This document shows, piece after piece, positions 1 to 7,920 of a DNA stretch of 37,593 nucleotides (position 1 is the first letter of the stretch; every line of letters begins with the position of its first letter). Position numbers and translations under genes: made by a program. The stretch spans positions 1 to 37,593 of the forward strand of contig JAKSLI010000031.1 of the NCBI GenBank assembly GCA_024401305.1. The letters are read 5' to 3'. The notes under the pieces were generated by a model that saw only the letters and a list, made by a program, of their open reading frames with translations, was not told the origin of the DNA and did no database searches. This DNA comes from Bacteroidaceae bacterium (GTDB lineage Bacteria > Bacteroidota > Bacteroidia > Bacteroidales > Bacteroidaceae).

Positions 1-565
1 GTCGGATTGCGAACGCCTTGTCTAGCTTTGTTTCTTGCTGGATGAATTTCTCAATATCTTCGGTCATTGCGCCCTTCTCGCCCTTGGAACCATCGTCAGT
101 CATGATGATGAGTTCGTCTGAGTTTGCACGTACTTCGTCTTCAAGGATTATGAGGTCCTTGTTACGACCAGCGATAACAGAAAGCACGCGGTTGCCAGCA
201 GCCTTCAATGCCTTGATGATAGGAAGCATAGGAGCAACACCCACACCACCACCGGCACAGATTACTGTACCGAAGTTCTCAATGTGAGTTGCCTGTCCGA
301 GAGGACCTACGATGTCGAGCACATAGTCGCCTTCGTTGAGTTGGCAAAGTTTTGTACTTGACAAACCAACCTCCTGAACGACGAGGGTGATAGTACCTTT
401 CTGGATGTCTGCGTCAGCAATGGTAAGTGGCATACGCTCACCAATCTTGTCAACGCGAACGATTACAAAGTTGCCTGCCTTGCGACTTTTTGCAATCAGT
501 GGAGCTTCAATTTCAAAGAGAAAAACTTTCTCGGAAAATTGAACTTTTTTTACAATTTTATTCAT
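1..565 (-). CDS. Sulfide/dihydroorotate dehydrogenase-like FAD/NAD-binding subunit (partial, C-terminus off the window)
   Basis: The reading frame opens at an ATG (563-565) and runs off the left edge after about 188 residues with no stop. The protein starts MNKIVKKVQFSEKVFLFEIE, the N-terminal beta-barrel of ferredoxin reductase-type flavoproteins. RMPLTIAD around residue 50 fits the flavin-binding site, and CAGGGVGVAPMLPI around residue 115 is the glycine-rich NAD(P) loop. In this family (NfnA/SudB-like, related to PyrK) the C-terminus carries cysteines for a [2Fe-2S] cluster; that part is missing here. In Bacteroidota such a subunit is usually followed by a glutamate synthase small-subunit-like partner for NADPH/ferredoxin electron transfer, but the partner would lie outside the window. 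It has its own promoter and follows a terminator, so it is a separate transcription unit from serS. The family is fairly sure; the exact electron carriers are not. Confidence 0.85.
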   Translation of the reverse strand, partial: MNKIVKKVQFSEKVFLFEIEAPLIAKSRKAGNFVIVRVDKIGERMPLTIADADIQKGTITLVVQEVGLSSTKLCQLNEGDYVLDIVGPLGQATHIENFGTVICAGGGVGVAPMLPIIKALKAAGNRVLSVIAGRNKDLIILEDEVRANSDELIIMTDDGSKGEKGAMTEDIEKFIQQETKLDKAFAIR

Positions 566-618
566 AATGTTTGGCTTTTTCGGTCAAATTGTGACAATTT
601 GTCATTAAATTGCGGCTG

Positions 619-626
619 CAAAGTTA
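619..626 (-). promoter_or_regulatory. Bacteroidota -7 promoter box for the FAD/NAD-binding subunit
   Basis: On the minus strand this reads TAACTTTG, a match to the TAnnTTTG -7 element used by the Bacteroidota primary sigma factor. It lies about 54 bases upstream of the ATG at 565. A TTTG occurs at 639-642 but only 12 bases away, shorter than the usual 19-20, so the -33 element is not certain. Confidence 0.6.
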
Positions 627-711
627 CGAATTATTTTTCAAACAAGAAATTTTATGACTATTATTTTGCAAATTATCGGTAAAGCCAAACAGTAATGAAG
701 GTGCTTATAAC

Positions 712-751
712 AAAAAAATCAAGGTGAGCAAGCATAAACTTACTCACCTTG
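712..751 (-). terminator. Rho-independent terminator of the serS transcript
   Basis: Arms 720-732 and 739-751 pair over 13 positions (one G-U pair on the transcribed strand) with a 6-base loop. On the minus strand the stem is followed by a run of seven T (712-718). It sits 28 bases past the serS stop codon, so it ends the long minus-strand operon. Confidence 0.9.
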
Positions 752-778
752 GCTATTGTATAAGACACTTGTGGAATA

Positions 779-2095
779 TTAGTCGATGATGTCGTAACCG
801 AGATATGGAACGAGAGCCTTTGGCACGCGAATGCCTTCTGGAGTCTGATTGTTCTCGAGGAGAGTTGCCACGATGCGTGGGAGAGCGAGAGCAGAACCGT
901 TGAGAGTATGGCAAAGCTCAGGCTTCTTTGAACCTTCCTTGCGGTAACGGCACTTGAGGCGGTTTGCCTGGTATGTGTCGAAGTTAGATACAGAAGAAAC
1001 CTCAAGCCAGCGTCCCTGTGCCTCTGAGTAAACCTCGAAGTCGTAGCAGATGGCTGATGTGAAGCTCTGGTCGCCACCACAAAGGAGAAGAATACGATAT
1101 GGGAGTTCAAGCTTCTGGAGAAGACCTTCCACGTGAGCAAGCATTTCCTTGTGGCTTTCCTGAGAGTGCTCTGGAGTATCGATGCGAACGATTTCAATCT
1201 TTGAGAACTCGTGGAGACGGTTCAAGCCGCGAACATCCTTGCCGTAAGAACCAGCCTCACGACGGAAACACTGAGTGTAAGCGCAGTTCTTGATAGGAAG
1301 TTCCTTCTCGTCGAGGATAACATCGCGATAGATGTTTGTTACAGGAACCTCGGCTGTAGGAATCAGATAGAAGTCGTCGAGCTCGCAGTGGTACATCTGA
1401 CCTTCCTTGTCTGGAAGCTGACCAGTGCCATAACCAGAAGCTGCATTAACGACTGTTGGCGGCATAATCTCTGTGTAACCAGCCTTGTTAGCCTCTGCAA
1501 GGAAGAAGTTGATGAGTGCGCGCTGGAGCTGAGCGCCCTTGCCAGTATAAACAGGGAAACCTGCACCTGTAATCTTCACACCGAGGTCGAAGTCTATGAG
1601 GTTGTATTTCTTAGCCAACTCCCAGTGTGGAAGCTTAGCCTCTGCATTCTCAGGAATGGCTGTCCAATTGCCAACAGTGTCGTTCTCGTCACATTCCTTG
1701 AGCGATGACTTTACAACACGATTGTCCTCAGCGGCAGAACCTTCAGGAACATTGTCGTAAGGGATGTTTGGAATCTGGCAGAGAGCTGTAGTGAGGTCCT
1801 TTTCTGCCTGATCCTGCTTCTCCTGAAGTTCCTTTGCTGCTTCCTTGAGAGCGGCAACCTTAGCCTTTGTAGCTTCAGCTTCATCCTTCTGACCGTTCTT
1901 CATGAGCATGCCAATCTGCTTTGCAAGCTGGTTAGCTTCCTGCTTGTTTGCGTCAAGAGCCTGCTGAGCCTCACGACGTGTGCGGTCGATGGCCTGAACA
2001 TTTTCGATAGCTTCCTTAGCACCCTTGAAGTGCTTCTTTTCAAGACCGGCAATGACGCGGTCTGTTTCTTCGTTGATTTGTTTGAGTGTAAGCAT
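779..2095 (-). CDS. serS: Serine--tRNA ligase
   Basis: Charges tRNA-Ser with serine in the cytosol. The protein has 438 residues, a normal size. The first ~110 residues are a charged helical hairpin, rich in Lys, Glu, Gln and Ala, that grips the long variable arm of tRNA-Ser. The class II catalytic core follows: motif 2 is visible as FRREAGSYGKDVRG with HEFSKIEIV after it, and motif 3 near the C-terminus as TLNGSALALPR. SVSNFDTYQANRL replaces the more common SSCSNFEDFQARR, typical variation for the family. The ATG at 2095 begins the coiled-coil in register. It is the last gene of the minus-strand run, 63 bases after fbp, and is followed by a strong terminator. Confidence 0.97.
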   Translation of the reverse strand: MLTLKQINEETDRVIAGLEKKHFKGAKEAIENVQAIDRTRREAQQALDANKQEANQLAKQIGMLMKNGQKDEAEATKAKVAALKEAAKELQEKQDQAEKDLTTALCQIPNIPYDNVPEGSAAEDNRVVKSSLKECDENDTVGNWTAIPENAEAKLPHWELAKKYNLIDFDLGVKITGAGFPVYTGKGAQLQRALINFFLAEANKAGYTEIMPPTVVNAASGYGTGQLPDKEGQMYHCELDDFYLIPTAEVPVTNIYRDVILDEKELPIKNCAYTQCFRREAGSYGKDVRGLNRLHEFSKIEIVRIDTPEHSQESHKEMLAHVEGLLQKLELPYRILLLCGGDQSFTSAICYDFEVYSEAQGRWLEVSSVSNFDTYQANRLKCRYRKEGSKKPELCHTLNGSALALPRIVATLLENNQTPEGIRVPKALVPYLGYDIID

Positions 2096-2158
2096 ATTGT
2101 GTTATTTTTCGATTTTTGATGTATGATTTAAGCCGCAAAACCATTTCACGAGCTTCTT

Positions 2159-4135
2159 TTATCTTTCCTTTATGATACCGTGGCGGTAAGCGTAGAGAAG
2201 TGCCTTGAGGTCTTCTATCTGTTGCTTGAGTTCTACGCCGAGGTCTGTGTCGGCTACGAGGAGTCGCTTGCCAGACATTTCCACGATCTGTCGCATTGAC
2301 TTGATGTCTGTTCCACGAGCTACGGCATCTTCCGTTGATGTGAATGCTTCGTGCTGAACGAGTTCGAAACCGCGGGAGTGATATACGAGAGTGTAACCTG
2401 CGATGCCTGTCTCCTTGTGATAAGGCTCAGAGAAACCTCCGTCGATAACCATCAGCATGCCGTCAGCCTTGACTGGATTCTCGCCTTTGTTCACATGAAC
2501 CGGCACATGACCGTTGATGATGTGGCGATTCTTGCCAGTAACACCGAAAGCATCAAGAATGTTTATGCAGACTTCCTTCTCGTTACGGAGCGTGAAGTAA
2601 TGGCCTTTGTCTTCTTTCCAAGTTTCCTTGTCGCTAATGAAATAACGCTCGAAGGTAGCCATCTTGCTCTTGTTGAACAGCGTGGAATCCTTACCACACC
2701 AAAGGTAGAGGAAGTAGTCGATGTAGCTCTGCTTTACAGTCTTTGGAGTGTCATTCGTGAAAGCAGCTCGGATTATCATTCCTGTCTGGTGAAGAAGGTC
2801 CTTGCCGATGTAAGACTTTCCGTCTGGCAGCAATACTTCCTTCAACGAACCGTCGGCATTCAGCGGAATGGCTGCGTGGTAAAGGAGGTTGTTGTTGAAG
2901 ATGCTGTACATGCAACCGTGGGAAAGAATCATTCGCGTGTGCTTCTGGAGCTTCTCGCAGACGCGGAACGAATGGTGAAGACTCTTCATTAGTGCCTTCT
3001 CTTCCTTCGTGAGAGCAGTAGGATTTGCTGGGTCGATGGTTGGGAAATTGAACGAATTCATCTCGTATTCCTTGCCATTGATTGTGCAAGTCTTCTTCTC
3101 GAAGTTGAGAGCAGAGAGGAGATCGCGGTCAGCCATTTCCCATTCTGGATGGCGAGCTGCAATCTGTGCTTCTACCTTGAACTGGATGATGCTTATAGCC
3201 TTGTGCATCAAAGCTGTTAGGCGGACTGTCTTATCGTCAAACTGTGCCTTCTTCTTGTCGTCAGTGATAGGCATGAACTCAGTGCAAGGGTCATCGCCGT
3301 AAGTCTCGAGAGCGAAGGTTGCAAGTGGCACGAGGTTTATTCCGTAGCCGTCCTCAAGAGTGATGAGGTTGGCGTAGCGGAGCGAGAGTCTGATGACATT
3401 ACAGATGCAAGCGTCGTTTCCTGCAGAAGCTCCCATCCAGAGAATGTCGTGATTTCCCCACTGTATATCCCAGTTGTGGTAATGCTTGAGGTAGTCAAGT
3501 ATGAGATGAGCACCCGAACCGCGGTCGAAGATGTCGCCAAGAATATGGAGCGAATCAATGGAAAGGCGCTGGATGACATTAGACATTGCAATGATGAAAT
3601 CGGAAGCACGACCTGTGGAAATGATAGTGTCGATAATCATCTTTACGTAAGCAGTCTTGTCTTCATCATGTGTGCGCTCGTGAAGGAGTTCCTGGATGAT
3701 GTAGGAGAAATCTTCAGGAAGCGACTTGCGAACCTTTGAACGCGTGTATTTGCTGGATACTTCAATTAGAACCTGTACGAGCTGATGTAGTGTGACGTGA
3801 CACCAATCGTCGAAATCTTCTTCTTCAGTGCGTACAATCTCAAGTTTCTCGGCAGGGTAATAGATCAGCGTGCAAAGCTCTCGTTTCTCAGCTTCGCGCA
3901 GTGTGTTTCCGAAAATCTCGTTCACCTTTCGCTTGATGTTACCCGATGCATTCTTCAGGACATGCATGAAAGCCTGATGCTCGCCGTGAAGGTCGGCAAG
4001 GAAATGCTCTGTGCCCTTAGGCAAGTTGAGTATGGCGCTGAGGTTGATGATCTCAGTGCTGGCAGCAGCAACCGTAGGAAACGAGCGGGCAAGCAGCTGC
4101 ATATAGCGCATATCGGTTTCGATTCTTTCTTTCAT
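2159..4135 (-). CDS. fbp: Fructose-1,6-bisphosphatase class III
   Basis: Hydrolyses fructose-1,6-bisphosphate to fructose-6-phosphate in gluconeogenesis. From the ATG at 4135 the protein has 658 residues, the usual length of the large Firmicutes/Bacteroidota class III enzyme, which is unrelated to class I FBPase. The metallophosphoesterase motifs are intact: FLADLHGEHQAF (DxH), GDIFDRGSGAH (GDxxDRG), WGNHDILWMGA (GNHD), ILSHG, and NGHVPVHVNKGENP. An in-frame GTG at 4153 would add six residues (MKYKHQ); the ATG was preferred because the following MKERIETDMRYMQ is the recognisable family start and the GTG falls within a small hairpin (4153-4166). It lies between a glycosyltransferase gene and serS on the same strand. 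Confidence 0.95.
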   Translation of the reverse strand: MKERIETDMRYMQLLARSFPTVAAASTEIINLSAILNLPKGTEHFLADLHGEHQAFMHVLKNASGNIKRKVNEIFGNTLREAEKRELCTLIYYPAEKLEIVRTEEEDFDDWCHVTLHQLVQVLIEVSSKYTRSKVRKSLPEDFSYIIQELLHERTHDEDKTAYVKMIIDTIISTGRASDFIIAMSNVIQRLSIDSLHILGDIFDRGSGAHLILDYLKHYHNWDIQWGNHDILWMGASAGNDACICNVIRLSLRYANLITLEDGYGINLVPLATFALETYGDDPCTEFMPITDDKKKAQFDDKTVRLTALMHKAISIIQFKVEAQIAARHPEWEMADRDLLSALNFEKKTCTINGKEYEMNSFNFPTIDPANPTALTKEEKALMKSLHHSFRVCEKLQKHTRMILSHGCMYSIFNNNLLYHAAIPLNADGSLKEVLLPDGKSYIGKDLLHQTGMIIRAAFTNDTPKTVKQSYIDYFLYLWCGKDSTLFNKSKMATFERYFISDKETWKEDKGHYFTLRNEKEVCINILDAFGVTGKNRHIINGHVPVHVNKGENPVKADGMLMVIDGGFSEPYHKETGIAGYTLVYHSRGFELVQHEAFTSTEDAVARGTDIKSMRQIVEMSGKRLLVADTDLGVELKQQIEDLKALLYAYRHGIIKER

Positions 4136-4152
4136 TTGGTGTTTGTATTTCA

Positions 4153-4166
4153 CGAGCTTACGCTCG
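4153..4166. repeat. Short intergenic hairpin
   Basis: CGAGC and GCTCG are separated by TTAC in the 48-base gap between the glycosyltransferase stop (4184) and the fbp ATG (4135). It is one of several short palindromes found in spacers of this operon and has no T-tract, so it is more likely an RNA-processing or stability element than a terminator. Confidence 0.5.
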
Positions 4167-4183
4167 AGACACTGGGGCTTCTT

Positions 4184-5374
4184 TTAAGCTTGTATCTGCC
4201 AGAGTAGCAGTTTGTCTTTGATTTTCTTTGTTATCTTGTCGTCGATAGGTTCCATTGGCATGAATCCTTCTTCAAGATTATAGTAGTCTTTCAACAGTTG
4301 CATCATGCGAGCTGTGTCTTGGTAAGTGCCGAGACGCATGAGTAGGGCGTTGAGGGTATCTTCGTCGTAATCTATAGTTTTGAGTGCCTTGTAGAGTTCT
4401 ATGAGATGTCTTTGCGAAACGGTGTTGTGGACAATTTCGTATTTCACATTCAACAGATACTTTGCAATGAGCAACTCATTCTCCGTGGCAGCTTCTTCCT
4501 TACCGAACGAGACGAGGTCGGACTTCTTGGAAAGTGCCTTCAGAGAGAAGAGCGAATCAACATTCTTCTTTGTGTTATAGATGTAGTGCGGAGTGTTGTC
4601 GGCATATTCCTTGGCACCGTTAGGAAGGAATGGAAGAAGCATCTTGAGAGTGCCTTCGTATTGGGCATGAAGGATTATACGCTCGTAAGACTCGTCCATC
4701 TCGTCTTCGTTTGCTTGCTGCGAATCGCCTCGCTTCTGCATGACAGCCTCTTTCAGCAACGATGCTTCCTTCCGACGCTCTTTTTCCGTCATGAAGAGAT
4801 ACGGATTGCTGTTTGAGAGCGATATGCAGAGGTTTGTGTATTCCGACTGCATTTCCTTGCCAGAGAAGTCCTTCGTAAGCAGTGCGTTAGGTATGCAGAA
4901 TATGTGCGGATTTGCTTGAATGTTAGTCTCTTGCCTTGAGTCGGTGAGAATGACATCTGCTTTTCTGAGGATTTTCTGCTGGTAAAGCTGTGTCTGTATG
5001 TATCGCTTTATCTTGTTTGGGTTATGCCAAGGCATGAGTTGCTTGTGAGTGGAAAGGATAAGCGGGCGCTTGTAGTATTTCTCATTCCAATCAACAATGC
5101 CAGACATTACTTGCGACCAACAGGAATGTATGTTAATTATGTCGGGATTAACCTCGTTCATCACCTTGATGAAGCGGCGTTTGTTGCGCCATCTCATCCA
5201 AGTGAAGTATGAGAGATAGTGAACCTGCACGCCTTCTACCTTGACTTCCTCATCAGGTTTTGGCATGAGCAGATGTATCTCAGTCTCCTCTCCGCCTTCT
5301 CGTGCAAGGAGTTCGAAATACTCTTTCGGAAGACGGATAGGGTGAAAACAATCTATGTAGTGTAGAATCTTCAA
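4184..5374 (-). CDS. GT4-like glycosyltransferase, divergent C-terminus
   Basis: The first ~170 residues look like the N-terminal Rossmann domain of GT4/GT-B glycosyltransferases: MKILHYIDCFHP, then alternating beta/alpha segments including NPDIINIHSCWSQ and RPLILSTHKQL, and KADVILTDSRQE, a typical acceptor-domain pattern. The C-terminal half (from about residue 170) does not show the usual GPGxR or EX7E nucleotide-sugar signature; it is charged, helical and unfamiliar. No in-frame ATG exists near the front; the frame opens at a TTG (5372-5374), and the N-terminal sequence fits a genuine start. It follows a membrane GT2 gene by 45 bases, so the two probably work together on a surface glycan or glycolipid. 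Substrate is unknown. Confidence 0.75.
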   Translation of the reverse strand: MKILHYIDCFHPIRLPKEYFELLAREGGEETEIHLLMPKPDEEVKVEGVQVHYLSYFTWMRWRNKRRFIKVMNEVNPDIINIHSCWSQVMSGIVDWNEKYYKRPLILSTHKQLMPWHNPNKIKRYIQTQLYQQKILRKADVILTDSRQETNIQANPHIFCIPNALLTKDFSGKEMQSEYTNLCISLSNSNPYLFMTEKERRKEASLLKEAVMQKRGDSQQANEDEMDESYERIILHAQYEGTLKMLLPFLPNGAKEYADNTPHYIYNTKKNVDSLFSLKALSKKSDLVSFGKEEAATENELLIAKYLLNVKYEIVHNTVSQRHLIELYKALKTIDYDEDTLNALLMRLGTYQDTARMMQLLKDYYNLEEGFMPMEPIDDKITKKIKDKLLLWQIQA

Positions 5375-5383
5375 AATTCTTTG

Positions 5384-5437
5384 TTTGTAAGAGAACTTGT
5401 GTTACTTCGGGATGTATTGTTATTTGTAAGAGAACTT
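5384..5437. repeat. 15-bp direct repeat across the GT2/GT4 junction
   Basis: TTTGTAAGAGAACTT occurs at 5384-5398 and again at 5423-5437, offset by 39 bases. On the minus strand the right copy encodes the C-terminal KFSYK of the GT2 protein, with its stop codon immediately after, while the left copy lies just upstream of the GT4 start. It looks like a small local duplication that created the spacer between the two genes. Confidence 0.6.
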
Positions 5438-6652
5438 ATGACTTATGAACTCTGTTTTGTCGGCTTTCAGATACTTGAACAGGTAGATGAAGTGTAGCCA
5501 AAGCAGGTAAAGTTCCATTGGCGTTACGCATTTCATCTTCATGTTTACGCAGAAGCGCTGGAAAGATTTCTTTGCAAGCAGTTCGCGCAGAAGAATGCCG
5601 AGCGGTAGTGAAATGAATGTTATGCCTGCTGCTATCCAGTGTGATGTAACGAGTGAATATACAAACATGGCAAATACTATCGGGAACGATAGATGGAGAA
5701 CGGCTTGGTCGATTGCTACCATGAGTCGGTGCTGCCATTTGCGCTCAAGATGTTTGCGCGTTTCCTGGAAGCAGCGGTGGTATAGATCAAACTCATGAGG
5801 CGTGTATTTGTCACGAGCGCACCACGCATCTGGGTGAGTCTCGACAGCGACATTGTCTTTCTGTGCAAAACCGTTTACGAGGAACTCGTATTCTCCGAAT
5901 GTGTATTTGAGGTTGCCTGAGTAACCTTTCTGCTTCATGAACATCGACTTCTTGAACATGAGGTTGCCGCCAGCAGTGCTATAGGCGATGCCGTTCTCTG
6001 CGTGATGGAGATTGTAAAGTTGCCACAGATGACGCTCAAAGCGCTGGAAATCATCCATTCGCTGCTCCTTCTTGTCAAGAATTGGCAGACGATATGCACT
6101 TACCGTAGCATCTGCTTTTCCAACAGTGAACTTGTCCTTAGCCACCGTTGTATAGCCCATTACGATGTCCTTGCCATAGCAGTTGCGAACCATGGTGTTA
6201 AGCCAGTTGTGACTTAGTGGCTCTGTGTGGCAATCTGTGAGCAGTACCCACTCGAAACTTGCTGCCTTGACACCAAGTGTGACTGCCAGTTTCTGCATGC
6301 CCATGTAGTGAGAAGAGTCTGGAACAAAGGTGGTCTTGAGCCTATGGCGGTTAGGAAGTGTCTCAAGTTGATTCTTGAAATAATCTTCCTTGACCTTCTC
6401 ATTGTCAACAATAAGTATGACCTCAAAGTCGCCTTCATAGTTCTGGTTGAGAATGGAAGCGATTTTCAGAAGCGCAAGTTCAGGATTGTCGAAAGCAGAA
6501 ACGATGACACTTACCGCAGGCATTCCAATGCCTTCATTGCCAGTGTATGGTCTTGACTTCTTCAGTTTCCTGAAATATGCTGAGCATAGCGGTAGTAAGA
6601 CTACTATCGCCACGCTTGCTATTGTGAGGTATATACTTGTTGAATCAAACAT
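5420..6652 (-). CDS. Membrane-bound family 2 glycosyltransferase
   Basis: A 410-residue GT-A fold transferase with membrane anchors at both ends. Residues ~5-27 form an N-terminal membrane helix. The catalytic domain follows: AVSVIVSAFDNPELAL (nucleotide-sugar binding strand), FEVILIVDNEK, WVLLTDCHTEPLS (acidic metal-site region), and TAGGNLMFKKSMF in the acceptor part. Two further hydrophobic segments occur at about residues 305-350 and a last one near LLWLHFIYLFKYL. This layout matches bacterial GT2 enzymes that transfer sugars to lipid or polysaccharide acceptors at the inner face of the membrane. It lies between lysA (39 bases upstream) and the GT4-like gene. Donor and acceptor cannot be told from sequence. 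Confidence 0.85.
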   Translation of the reverse strand: MFDSTSIYLTIASVAIVVLLPLCSAYFRKLKKSRPYTGNEGIGMPAVSVIVSAFDNPELALLKIASILNQNYEGDFEVILIVDNEKVKEDYFKNQLETLPNRHRLKTTFVPDSSHYMGMQKLAVTLGVKAASFEWVLLTDCHTEPLSHNWLNTMVRNCYGKDIVMGYTTVAKDKFTVGKADATVSAYRLPILDKKEQRMDDFQRFERHLWQLYNLHHAENGIAYSTAGGNLMFKKSMFMKQKGYSGNLKYTFGEYEFLVNGFAQKDNVAVETHPDAWCARDKYTPHEFDLYHRCFQETRKHLERKWQHRLMVAIDQAVLHLSFPIVFAMFVYSLVTSHWIAAGITFISLPLGILLRELLAKKSFQRFCVNMKMKCVTPMELYLLWLHFIYLFKYLKADKTEFISHKFSYK

Positions 6653-6691
6653 GTTTGAAGTGTTAAGTATGAAGTTTGAGGTAAGGTAGGA

Positions 6692-7846
6692 TTACAACTC
6701 GTCAGAAATCCAACCCTTTGGAAGCTGGCGGCAGTTGTAGCGTGAAGCCATGATCTCGCCGTATGCGCCAGCAGAGCGGAGAGCAACGAGGTCGTGACGC
6801 TTTGACTTGTTGAGCATTATGCCTTTTCCGAATACATCACTCGACTCGCAGATAGGACCAACAACATCGTATGCTTCTTCTGCTTCTTCTGTGCTTGAGA
6901 TGTTCTCAATCTTATGGTAAGCATCATAGAGAGCAGGGCGGATGAGGTCTGTCATACCAGCATCAACGATGAGGAACTTCTTTGCTACGCCTTCCTTAAT
7001 ATATAATGTACGCGTAATGAGTGAACCCATCTGGGCAACTACAGCGCGACCAAGCTCGAAGTGAAGTGTCTGACCTTCACGGAGTTTCAAATTCTCTGCG
7101 TATGTTGCGAAGAAATCCTTGAAGTTTGGAATGGGATTTCCGTCCGGGTTCTGGTAGTCGATGCCGAGGCCGCCACCTACATTGATGCTCTGAACCTTGA
7201 TGCCTTCTGCTTCAAGCTGGTCCTGGAGTTCGTTGATGCGCTCGCAAAGTGCCTTGAAATCGTCCATCTCAAGAATCTGCGAACCGATGTGGAAGTGAAG
7301 TCCGGTGAACTTGACATTCTCCATCTCGTTGGCTTTCTTGATAGTTGGAATCATGTCGCGCATAGCGATGCCGAACTTGTTTTCTGCAAGACCTGTTGTG
7401 ATGTTGGCGTGAGTGTGAGCGCCAACTTCAGGATTGATGCGGAAAGCAACTGTTGCAACTTCGCCGAGTTGTCCTGCAATCTCGTTGATAACTTCAAGTT
7501 CTGCTACGCTTTCTACATTGAAGCAAGAGATGCCGACATTAAGACCAAGCTCAATCTCCCAGTCGCTCTTGCCTACGCCAGCGTAAACAATCTTGTCTTC
7601 TGGGAAACCTGCTGCAACGGCTGCCATAATCTCGCCACCGCTTACGCAGTCAGCACCAAGACCGGCTTGTGCGATGATGCCGAGAACCTTAGTGTTTGCG
7701 TTTGCCTTTACGGCGTAGTGCACGCAGAAATTGTCGTACTTGCCAGCCTCTTCGTTGATGGTTTCGAGAGTCTTGCGGAGAAGGTCTGCATCATAGAAGT
7801 AGAATGGCGTTTCGATTTGTTCGAGTTTTTGTATAGGGAAAGTCAT
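6692..7846 (-). CDS. lysA: Diaminopimelate decarboxylase
   Basis: Last step of lysine synthesis: meso-diaminopimelate to lysine plus CO2, PLP-dependent. The 384-residue protein shows the alanine-racemase-like barrel with the PLP lysine in HYAVKANAN (Lys47), GLHFHIGSQI, the phosphate-binding NVGGGLGID, and a C-terminal beta domain with VGPICESSDVFGK, whose Cys-Glu-Ser is contributed across the dimer. It is directly downstream of lysC, so the aspartokinase and the final enzyme are co-transcribed although the intermediate dap genes are elsewhere. A hairpin (7875-7894) lies between them. Confidence 0.96.
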   Translation of the reverse strand: MTFPIQKLEQIETPFYFYDADLLRKTLETINEEAGKYDNFCVHYAVKANANTKVLGIIAQAGLGADCVSGGEIMAAVAAGFPEDKIVYAGVGKSDWEIELGLNVGISCFNVESVAELEVINEIAGQLGEVATVAFRINPEVGAHTHANITTGLAENKFGIAMRDMIPTIKKANEMENVKFTGLHFHIGSQILEMDDFKALCERINELQDQLEAEGIKVQSINVGGGLGIDYQNPDGNPIPNFKDFFATYAENLKLREGQTLHFELGRAVVAQMGSLITRTLYIKEGVAKKFLIVDAGMTDLIRPALYDAYHKIENISSTEEAEEAYDVVGPICESSDVFGKGIMLNKSKRHDLVALRSAGAYGEIMASRYNCRQLPKGWISDEL

Positions 7847-7874
7847 AGTTGTGTTGGTTTTGTGTTGGTGGGAG

Positions 7875-7894
7875 CCCGGCGGATAACCGCCGGG
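7875..7894. repeat. Intergenic hairpin between lysC and lysA
   Basis: CCCGGCGG and CCGCCGGG form an 8-bp perfect stem with an ATAA loop, in the 74-base lysC-lysA gap. The sequence just after it (CGGGAATAGT) is nearly the same as the flank of the tandem hairpins at 10054-10160 (CGGGAACAGT), so it may be a dispersed member of that family with a different stem. Confidence 0.6.
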
Positions 7895-7920
7895 AATAGT
7901 CAGATGTTTTGCTTTGGTGT

